DNA of 64,000 bases from Planctomycetota bacterium (lineage in GTDB: Bacteria; Planctomycetota; Planctomycetia; Gemmatales; Gemmataceae). Shown here piece after piece: positions 9,187 through 16,471 of the stretch. The stretch is taken from NCBI GenBank assembly GCA_003671255.1, contig QWPF01000006.1, forward strand, positions 1-64,000, in the 5' to 3' direction. The first letter of the stretch is position 1; each line of letters begins with the position of its first letter. The notes under the pieces are model-generated. The model was not told where the DNA came from. It ran no database searches and saw only the letters and a list, made by a program, of their open reading frames with translations. A program made the position numbers and the translations under genes.

Positions 9187-11424
9187 ATGACAAATTTTAT
9201 GGATCCCTATGAAGTTGAAAAATTCCGTAACGAAGCTTATGCTAAATTTCAATCAGGGAATATTGATGAAGCTAGGGAAATAGCGTTCAAAATACTTGAT
9301 AAAATGCCCGAGCATGGTGATTCTTTGTATTTGTTGGGGGTAATCGCCCATGGTGAGAAAAAAATAAAAGAAGCCCTTGGTTGGATTTCAAAAGCAGTAC
9401 AAAGTGCTCCTAAAAATGCGGTTTTCTGGAATTCCTTGGGTGAATTGTATCTGGATAATGAAAACCAAAAAGATGCAGAGTATAGTTTTCAACAATCAAT
9501 TATTTATGATGCTGGGTATGCCCGAGCTTTCAATAATCTTGGAAGGCTTAAAATGCTTCAGAAGGACAATGCTTTAGCGCGTTCGTTTTTCGAAAAAGCC
9601 ACATTAGCTAATCCCAACTATGCAATTGCATTCAATAACCTAGGTGTGGTTTTGCAGGGGTTAAAATTGCACGATGATGCAAAAGTTTCTTTTGGAAATG
9701 CACTGAATATTAGGCCGAATTACCCTGAAGCCCATTTTAACATTGCCAATACCTTGTTTAATCTGGGTGATGTGGTTGGTGCAATTGAACATTATCAAAA
9801 AGCAATCCCCAACAAGCCTGATTACGCAAAAGCGTACTTTCAAATGGGAGTGTCGTTCCAGCAATTACGCAGAGATTTTGATGCCTTGGTTTGTTTCCAA
9901 AACGCGGTAAAATTTACTCCCAATGATGCTGAGATGCTTACCAAACTTGGTGATCACCTACTTGTCAAGCAGGATTGGAAAGAAGCAATTGCAGTATTGG
10001 AAAAAGCAGTTGAAATAGATCCAGATGCCATGGAAGGATTTACACGCCTATGCCACGCTAGGCAGTTGGTTTGCGACTGGAATAGTTACCATGATGATTT
10101 GGATTTATTGTGGAAGGATGCCGAAATAAAAATTAGAAAAGGTGAATGCCCCGCAGTTGGGCCTTTTCAATCTCTCACACTTCCTTGGTCTATGGATCGG
10201 TTGCAGATGATCGCCAAGATGCATAGTGCCAAAATCAAAGTTGAAATAGGGGCTGCAAAGTTGCATCAATTTGATGTGTGTAATAATGATTCCTCATCGA
10301 GATTACGAATTGGATATTTGTCAGGGGATTTTTATAATCATCCGGTCAGTCATCTTTTGCATGGTTTTTTCGGAAGACATGATCTGAAATATTTTGAAGT
10401 CTTTGTTTATTCTTTCAGCCAAAAAGACGACAGCGATTTTCGTAAACGAATTGAAAATGAAAGCGAACATTTTGTCAATGTTGCAGGAAAGAATGCCAAA
10501 GAAATAGGGGCCCAGATTGCATCTGACAATGTTAATATATTGGTTGATTTGATGGGGTATACAGGTTTTAACCGTGTTGCTTCTTTTGCAATGAGACCCG
10601 CTCCAATTCAGGTGAGTTTTTTAGGCATGTTGGGAACCATGGGGGCCGATTTCTTCGATTATATAATAACCGATTCATTTTTGACGCCGGAAAACTATCA
10701 GATTTTCTTTGATGAAAAATTTGTCTTTATGCCTCACTCCTATTTGATAGCAGAACTTGAACCAGAAGACTTCTCTGAAAAGGTAGATAGGGAAAAGTAT
10801 GGATTGCCTTCCAATGGTTTTGTTTTTTGTAGTTTCAACAATAGTTATAAAATTGAGCCCACAGGTTTTTTAATTTGGATGCGAATTTTAAATCAGGTTC
10901 CCGGTAGTGTGTTATGGCTTGCAGGGCAGTCCGGTGGGGCGTTGCTTGAAAAAAATCTCCGTGAAGAAGCTGCTCGCAGTGGTGTAGATGAAAGCCGACT
11001 AATTTTTGCAGGTTTTCTTCCAAGAAATGAACACTTGAAGCGGCATCAAGTTGCTGACTTGTTTCTTGATTCATTTATTTACAATGCTGCTGCTACATCG
11101 AGTCTGGCTTTGCAATTGGGCCTTCCGGTTATTACTTGTCCGGGTGATACGCTTGCTTCTCGTGTTGGAGGAAGTTTGTTGAAGTCTGCAGGATTGCCTG
11201 AATTAATTGCACAGGACCCAAGTGACTATGAAAGGCTTGCGGTAAAGCTTGCAAATGAACCAAACCTATTGCAATCGTATCGGGTTCGATTACTTGAGAA
11301 TCGGTCAAAATCGCCATTGTTTGATACTAGTCGTTTTGTTGGAAATCTAGAAAAAGCGTTCTTGTTCATGTGGGAAAACTTTAAATCAGGGAGTAAACCC
11401 AAACCATTTAAAGTCGAAGAATAA
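9187..11424 (+). CDS. TPR-containing O-linked N-acetylglucosamine transferase, SPINDLY/OGT type (GT41)
   Basis: A 745-residue protein. Residues about 15-290 form tandem tetratricopeptide repeats of 34 residues (A-NNLG and FNIANTLFNLG patterns), a protein-binding superhelix. Residues about 375-735 form a GT41 catalytic region: RIGYLSGDFYNHPVSHLL with the family histidines, ILVDLMGYTG, RPAPIQVSFLGMLGTMG, and a C-terminal nucleotide-sugar site with FLDSFIYNAAATSSLALQ and GLPVITCPGDTLASRVGGS. Family enzymes attach GlcNAc or another sugar (fucose in plant SPY) to serine or threonine of proteins. Sugar and targets here are unknown. It is divergent from the TIGR03032-like gene and converges on a cytochrome gene with an eight-base gap. 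Confidence 0.9.
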   Translation: MTNFMDPYEVEKFRNEAYAKFQSGNIDEAREIAFKILDKMPEHGDSLYLLGVIAHGEKKIKEALGWISKAVQSAPKNAVFWNSLGELYLDNENQKDAEYSFQQSIIYDAGYARAFNNLGRLKMLQKDNALARSFFEKATLANPNYAIAFNNLGVVLQGLKLHDDAKVSFGNALNIRPNYPEAHFNIANTLFNLGDVVGAIEHYQKAIPNKPDYAKAYFQMGVSFQQLRRDFDALVCFQNAVKFTPNDAEMLTKLGDHLLVKQDWKEAIAVLEKAVEIDPDAMEGFTRLCHARQLVCDWNSYHDDLDLLWKDAEIKIRKGECPAVGPFQSLTLPWSMDRLQMIAKMHSAKIKVEIGAAKLHQFDVCNNDSSSRLRIGYLSGDFYNHPVSHLLHGFFGRHDLKYFEVFVYSFSQKDDSDFRKRIENESEHFVNVAGKNAKEIGAQIASDNVNILVDLMGYTGFNRVASFAMRPAPIQVSFLGMLGTMGADFFDYIITDSFLTPENYQIFFDEKFVFMPHSYLIAELEPEDFSEKVDREKYGLPSNGFVFCSFNNSYKIEPTGFLIWMRILNQVPGSVLWLAGQSGGALLEKNLREEAARSGVDESRLIFAGFLPRNEHLKRHQVADLFLDSFIYNAAATSSLALQLGLPVITCPGDTLASRVGGSLLKSAGLPELIAQDPSDYERLAVKLANEPNLLQSYRVRLLENRSKSPLFDTSRFVGNLEKAFLFMWENFKSGSKPKPFKVEE

Positions 11425-11432
11425 AAGATTTT

Positions 11433-12773
11433 CTAAAGGGTTTTTAAGTATTCTAAAACTTGGGATCGTTCCTGCTCGTTTAGGTCGTCACCGAAAGTAT
11501 GGCCTGTATTTAGCCTTCCCGGAGTGGAAGTGTCATACCATTTTCGTTGTTCTGTAATTTCTTTATTTTGAAGATGTTCAGTATTGTTTTTGGATTGAAA
11601 GTTCCAGCCAAGTTCTTTTTGGTTATAGTTTTCAAATTTATTTTGGAAATCACGGGTGAAAACTTTGGGACGGGCCTTGGAATTTAACAGGGAATAAATT
11701 GTCGGAACAGAACCATTATGCAGATAAGGGGCGGTAGCCCAAACACCATCCAAGGGAGGGGCCTGATAGCCATTGGTTTCGCGTGCTTTGTAATCATCTG
11801 AAAACCAACCTTCAACTTCCTTTGAAAACCATGATGAGTTGTAGAATCTCCCAAATTCTTTGGTGATACCAAAAAATCTTTTGGAATCTGTACCAATAAC
11901 ATCAAGTGGAATAATCCTGTTGGGATAGTTGGGTTTTTCGCCATAAGTGCCATGACATTTTGAGCAATTGTTTTGAAAAACCTCCTTACCTAAAGAGGCG
12001 AGTGATTGATCAATATTGAAAGGGTAAGCAGGAGGTTGAATCGAAAGCATAAAAGCTTGGAGGTCTGCGAATTTTTTTTCATTGGTATTAAAGTGATCTG
12101 GGCCATGAAGGGGGCTCATCATGAATTGCATAACAGAGCGAACAGACCTAGCATCCGCACCACCTGTTGAGTACATCGATTTTTTCTTTTTTAAAAGCCA
12201 CCATGCAGGGGCATCTTCGTGAAGATCATCATTAAGCCCAAGGTTAGTCCAAGATGTTTTTAGAGATAGGTCTGGATTACGAAACCCTAGCAAGAAAACT
12301 GAAACAGCCCCGGCTTCATTAGTTCCACGAGAGTTCCCGAAACGAAAAGCGAGAGGTTTTTTATTACCATCGGCTTTATTCATGTCTTCAAAAAATGTTT
12401 GAAGGTCTAGGGAGTTATTCCCAAGACCTGGATAAGGTTTGCCGTCAAGGGCTCCGCCATGGCAAATCAAACAATCAAGAGCGATACCTTTTACCGCACC
12501 AAAAGTAAACGGGAAAGCAGCGAGCTTAATCCCCATGGGAAGGTAATCGTTTTGGTAAGGTGCTTGATGCATACCGTATCGTGATTCGAAAATTTGGAGT
12601 GCGATTTTGGGTTCAGGATAAGAATCAAGTCCCCATTGTTTGTGAAGGTTGTTAAATGCCTTTAAAGTAAAGGAGGGCGCTGCAAAATCTTTGCTTTGTA
12701 AATAGTTCTGCCCATTAAGGGCATCTGTATGCTGTGAAGAAAGCAAGGTTGTAATCAAAAAGAGAAAGTTCAT
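11433..12773 (-). CDS. Secreted di-heme c-type cytochrome, RoxA / cytochrome c peroxidase-like
   Basis: A 446-residue protein with a hydrophobic N-terminus (NFLFLITTLLS) that looks like a short signal peptide, so it probably acts in the periplasm. Two covalent haem sites are visible: CLICH at 101-105 and CSKCH at 270-274. The segment YQAPPLDGVWATAPYLHNGS is characteristic of RoxA-like and di-heme peroxidase-like proteins. RoxA-type enzymes use dioxygen on polyisoprene, while peroxidase relatives reduce hydrogen peroxide. The sequence alone does not decide between these or a plain electron-transfer role. It faces the GT41 gene tail to tail. The catalytic assignment is open. Confidence 0.82.
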   Translation of the reverse strand: MNFLFLITTLLSSQHTDALNGQNYLQSKDFAAPSFTLKAFNNLHKQWGLDSYPEPKIALQIFESRYGMHQAPYQNDYLPMGIKLAAFPFTFGAVKGIALDCLICHGGALDGKPYPGLGNNSLDLQTFFEDMNKADGNKKPLAFRFGNSRGTNEAGAVSVFLLGFRNPDLSLKTSWTNLGLNDDLHEDAPAWWLLKKKKSMYSTGGADARSVRSVMQFMMSPLHGPDHFNTNEKKFADLQAFMLSIQPPAYPFNIDQSLASLGKEVFQNNCSKCHGTYGEKPNYPNRIIPLDVIGTDSKRFFGITKEFGRFYNSSWFSKEVEGWFSDDYKARETNGYQAPPLDGVWATAPYLHNGSVPTIYSLLNSKARPKVFTRDFQNKFENYNQKELGWNFQSKNNTEHLQNKEITEQRKWYDTSTPGRLNTGHTFGDDLNEQERSQVLEYLKTL

Positions 12774-12802
12774 TTTGTTACCTAAGTGCGTAAGGATGAT
12801 AC

Positions 12803-12834
12803 TCTTTATTATTAGCGTTAATGCATGATAAAGA
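12803..12834 (-). terminator. Weak hairpin after rsmH
   Basis: TCTTTAT at 12803-12809 pairs with ATAAAGA at 12828-12834, directly after the rsmH stop on the reverse strand. The stem is A/T-rich and lacks a clean T run, so termination is only a possibility. Confidence 0.25.
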
Positions 12835-12836
12835 AA

Positions 12837-13766
12837 CTAATTACTTTTGCGAGCCCAGCGTAATTTAGCAGAACGAGACCGAGGATTAAGCATTTTTTCG
12901 TCGTAGGAAGGTCTGATAGGCTCTTTTGAAACCTCTGAAAATATTCCTTGATCGAGAAGTGCTGCGAGATTTTTTTTCACAATGCGATCTTCGCCTGAAT
13001 GAAAACTGATGAAAGCAACTGTAGCACCCGGTTTTAAAATAAAAGGAAGAATGCGCATGAGAGATTTTAAATTATCCAACTCGCGATTTACAAGAATTCG
13101 GAGTGCCTGAAAAACTTGGGACAGCACATTGACAGGCTTGACCCCGCCTCGTTCAAAAACCTGCTGGTTTGATTTCCTTAGGCTGTATTTTCCTACGACA
13201 TGCGAAAGATCAGTGGTATTTCGAATCATCCCAGCCAGGTAATTATCTTTAATATCTTGTGCAATAAGCTCTGCTTTTTCGACATCGCCGAATTCTCCAA
13301 GCTTTTCTGCCAAAGTTTCCACATCAATTTTTTCAAGTATTTGGGCGAGTTTCTGTCCTTTAGTTGGATCCATCCGCATATCAAGGGGGCCGGGTCGCAT
13401 ATAAGAAAAACCTCTCTCAGGATCATCGATCTGCGGGCTTGAAACACCCAAGTCTGCAAGAAGACCATCAACTTGAAAGATTTCTTTTTCCATCAATAAT
13501 CGGTCAAGCCCAGCAAAGTTGCCATGCAGAAAATGAAACGAATCTGCATAAGCCCCAAGTTTTTCCAGCAATCTTTGGTGTGCAAGCGGATCGAGATCGA
13601 CTCCAAAAATTTTTCCTCCCGGAACCACCAAGGGAAGTAAAAGAGATGTATGCCCCCCTGCTCCAAGGGTGCAATCGACTATGATTTTGCCAGGGGTTGG
13701 GCACAATAAAGTGAGGATTTCATCTGCTAAAACAGGCAGATGGTCGCCTTCGGGTGTTGTGCGCAT
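12837..13766 (-). CDS. rsmH: 16S rRNA (cytosine(1402)-N(4))-methyltransferase
   Basis: A 309-residue SAM-dependent methyltransferase that N4-methylates C1402 in the ribosomal decoding centre. Visible signatures are the SAM-binding loop TLGAGGHTSLLL near residue 35, LLADLGVSSPQIDDPERGFS, GPLDMRMD, and the C-terminal PRSRSAKLRWARK. Length and motif order are typical of RsmH/MraW. In many bacteria it heads the division and cell wall (dcw) cluster. Here no ftsL, murein or ftsZ genes follow, which fits planctomycetes, where that cluster is dispersed or lost. It is divergent from the phosphatase gene at 13860. Confidence 0.95.
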   Translation of the reverse strand: MRTTPEGDHLPVLADEILTLLCPTPGKIIVDCTLGAGGHTSLLLPLVVPGGKIFGVDLDPLAHQRLLEKLGAYADSFHFLHGNFAGLDRLLMEKEIFQVDGLLADLGVSSPQIDDPERGFSYMRPGPLDMRMDPTKGQKLAQILEKIDVETLAEKLGEFGDVEKAELIAQDIKDNYLAGMIRNTTDLSHVVGKYSLRKSNQQVFERGGVKPVNVLSQVFQALRILVNRELDNLKSLMRILPFILKPGATVAFISFHSGEDRIVKKNLAALLDQGIFSEVSKEPIRPSYDEKMLNPRSRSAKLRWARKSN

Positions 13767-13859
13767 GTAAATGTTTTCAATAAGTGTTACAAATTAAAAT
13801 GAAACCAAGTATTATCTTAATGAATGTTACCTGATTAATCACTTTTTAAGGGTATAGAA

Positions 13860-14522
13860 ATGTTGAAAGGTGTGCTATTTGATTTTGACGGAACACTTGC
13901 GGATAGCTTTGAGGCAATTGCCGAGAGTGTGAATTTTGTAAGGGTTGAAAACCGCTTGCCTGAATTAAGATTCGAGGAAATCAAAGCTCATGTAGGGCAT
14001 GGTTTGGAGCATTTAATGCAGAAAATGCTTCCGGGATGTGACATAGATCAGGCAAAAAAAGCGTATCATGCGCATCATAAAGTTCACATGAAAACACGCA
14101 CGAGATTGTATCCTCATGCTCGCGAATTCTTAAAGAAACTTCATCTTTTAGGCATAAGCATGGGGGTTTGCAGCAACAAGCCTGTTAGATTTACCACCGA
14201 ATTAATCGAGCATCTTGGCATAAATGAATACTTTAAGGTGGTCTTAGGGCCAGAAGATGTGCCCAACCCGAAGCCTGCACCTGATATGCTTATAGAAGCT
14301 GCCAAAAGGTTGCAAATTAATCACAATGAAGTGGTTTATGTGGGCGATATGGATGTGGATATTAAGGCGTCAGTTGCTGCAGGTATGGAAGTCTGGATTG
14401 TGCGCCATGATGATTCTTCATTCAAGATTTCAGAAAACATAGCAACTGAGAACATCTATGATTCGTTTTTAGAAATCGAGAAAAAAAAGAGCCTAGTTTT
14501 TGTGGCACATGATCGCAGTTAA
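13860..14522 (+). CDS. gph: HAD-superfamily phosphatase, phosphoglycolate phosphatase-like
   Basis: A 220-residue HAD hydrolase. Motif I is DFDGTLADS with nucleophile D8 and acid/base D10; motif II is SNKP; motif III lysine sits in PNPKPAPDM; motif IV is VGDMDVDIKA. A helical cap domain after motif I and overall length match phosphoglycolate phosphatase (Gph) and related small-phosphoester phosphatases. In the first role it salvages 2-phosphoglycolate. HAD substrate specificity is hard to call by motif, so other sugar phosphates or pyrophosphate are possible. It precedes the FHA-kinase gene by 51 bases on the same strand. Confidence 0.85.
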   Translation: MLKGVLFDFDGTLADSFEAIAESVNFVRVENRLPELRFEEIKAHVGHGLEHLMQKMLPGCDIDQAKKAYHAHHKVHMKTRTRLYPHAREFLKKLHLLGISMGVCSNKPVRFTTELIEHLGINEYFKVVLGPEDVPNPKPAPDMLIEAAKRLQINHNEVVYVGDMDVDIKASVAAGMEVWIVRHDDSSFKISENIATENIYDSFLEIEKKKSLVFVAHDRS

Positions 14523-14573
14523 ATGGTGTACAATAATGAATTATAAAAACAGGCTCGCCAAAGGCTCAAAGTT

Positions 14574-16307
14574 GTGCCAAGTATAATAATATTAAAAGGT
14601 TTGGATGAAGGCAGGCGATTTGAACTGCTTACCCCATTAAGTGCAATAGGGCGGGATCAAGCTTGCTTTATTCGATTACAAGATACGGAGATTTCCCGCA
14701 GGCATGCAGAAGTTTATAAATCTGCAGATGGCTTTCGATTTAGAGATTTGGGAAGTGCGAATGGTTGCTTTGTCAATTGTAAATCAGTTCGAGATGTTTT
14801 GTTAAAGCCGGGCGATCAAATTCAAGTTGGACAAACAGTTCTGCTTTTTGCCCCTCTGGCTGGTGAAATAGGCGCGGAAGTTGCAGATCCATTTCTAGAA
14901 AGCTTGAAAATAAAGCCCCCAAAAGAACCCGAAAACTTTGAGCGCTCGTTTGCTCTTTTAGGTACTGTCCCTGAATCTGAAGGAAGTGCACTGCTTTCGC
15001 GGCCTGAAGTCGCTCAAGGGGATTGGTTGCGTAGTGCGCTTGCCAGGCTTGGTGTGATTTATGAAACCATAAATGCCACTAGTCAAATTCTAGATATCCA
15101 ACTGTTGTTGGATCGTATTCTGGGTTTGGTGCTTAAAACTCTTTCGGCTGATCATGGATCAGTTTTACTAGCAACTTCTTTTGCTCAATCAGCAGCTTTA
15201 AAATCGCAAGGCGATTCCGAAACTTATGGGGATTTTAAAGTCGTAGCAAGGGCAAGTGCTGTCCCGGGTAAAGGGGATATTCTTGTAAGCAGGACGGTTG
15301 TAGATCATGTAATGCGCGAGAAAATTGGGGTTCTTGTTAGTGATGCGCTGAATGACTCGCGATTTAATGCGGTACAAAGTATTGTTCGTTCCGGTGTGCG
15401 TGAGATCATTTGTGTACCCATGCGAGGCAGGCACGCTACTGTAGGGGTTATTTATTTAGATAAACACCCAAAAGAAGCAGAGATGGATATCCATGGTACT
15501 CCCAAGAGGAGTTTTGCTTTTGAAAAAGAGCATTTGACGCTTGCAATCGCGGTTGCGCACCAGGCAGCGCTAGCGGTGGAAGACACGCTTTACTATAAAG
15601 CTCGGGTTCAGGGGGAAAGACTAGCTGCAGTAGGTGAAGCTGTGGCCCATCTATCGCACCATATAAAAAATATACTACAAGGTTTGAAAAGTGGTGGCGA
15701 AATATTGAGGATGGGCGTTAGAGATCAGGAGATGCCCTTATTAGAGCAGGGATTGCGAATCATAGAAAAAAATCACACCCGTCTTTTTGATCTTGTAAAA
15801 GATATGCTCGGATTTTCGAAAGACCGTGTGCCTGCTTTCCAAGAAAAAAATCTAGTTGAAATTTTAACCGATGTTGTTGAATTGTCTGCTCCCATGGCAA
15901 AAGCTAATGGAGCGGAGATTCGTTTAGAAACCTTTGCACAAGAAGTAGTTGCCTTTGTGGATCCCGAGGGGATTCATAGAACCATCTTAAACTTGGTTAA
16001 TAATGCCATTGATGCAATTCGTGAAAAAAGTTATGGATTGGTAATTGTCGGGTTGAATCCTTCTGTTGAAGCAGGATATGTAGAAATAGTAGTATCTGAT
16101 AATGGTGAAGGAATAGCGGAAGCGGATATGAAGACGATTTTTGCACCGTTCCAAAGCTCTAAAGGTAATTCTGGTACGGGTTTAGGTTTGGCTGTAGCCC
16201 GAAAAACGATTGAGGAACACAAAGGTATTATTTGGGTTGAAAGTAAGCCGGATGAAGGGGCGTCTTTCTATGTTAAAATTCCATTAGGGCCCCCCGTTAA
16301 AGGCTAA
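14574..16307 (+). CDS. FHA-GAF sensor histidine kinase
   Basis: A 577-residue cytoplasmic kinase starting at a GTG with AAGG nine bases upstream. Residues 1-95 form an FHA domain (GRDQ, RRHAEV, DLGSANGCFVN) that should bind phosphothreonine peptides. Residues about 165-335 form a GAF domain. A dimerisation/phosphoacceptor helix reads HLSHHIKNILQGL near 360, followed by a HATPase domain: NLVNNAIDAI (N box), DNGEGI (G1) and GTGLGLAVARK (G2). No transmembrane segment is seen. No response regulator gene lies adjacent, so it is an orphan kinase. The FHA domain suggests cross-talk with Ser/Thr kinases, which planctomycetes have in numbers. Confidence 0.9.
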   Translation: MPSIIILKGLDEGRRFELLTPLSAIGRDQACFIRLQDTEISRRHAEVYKSADGFRFRDLGSANGCFVNCKSVRDVLLKPGDQIQVGQTVLLFAPLAGEIGAEVADPFLESLKIKPPKEPENFERSFALLGTVPESEGSALLSRPEVAQGDWLRSALARLGVIYETINATSQILDIQLLLDRILGLVLKTLSADHGSVLLATSFAQSAALKSQGDSETYGDFKVVARASAVPGKGDILVSRTVVDHVMREKIGVLVSDALNDSRFNAVQSIVRSGVREIICVPMRGRHATVGVIYLDKHPKEAEMDIHGTPKRSFAFEKEHLTLAIAVAHQAALAVEDTLYYKARVQGERLAAVGEAVAHLSHHIKNILQGLKSGGEILRMGVRDQEMPLLEQGLRIIEKNHTRLFDLVKDMLGFSKDRVPAFQEKNLVEILTDVVELSAPMAKANGAEIRLETFAQEVVAFVDPEGIHRTILNLVNNAIDAIREKSYGLVIVGLNPSVEAGYVEIVVSDNGEGIAEADMKTIFAPFQSSKGNSGTGLGLAVARKTIEEHKGIIWVESKPDEGASFYVKIPLGPPVKG

Positions 16308-16471
16308 TCAGTTTATGGTGTGGGTTGTTTTTGGTGGAAAACCTTCTCAAACTGATTTAACCTTAAAAAAGAACCGAGTGTTGATAAAAAATTTGCTTGG
16401 TTTAATGGTATTTTGTTGTAATTGAGTTAGAATTAATCATGAAATCTTTGATTTAGCTGTGAGGTGATTCT

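Noticed and set aside
12778-12788. TACCTAAGTG upstream of the cytochrome gene as another LexA-like box
   Set aside because: One half-site base is wrong, it touches the start region, and the gene has no DNA-damage link; a chance match is more likely.
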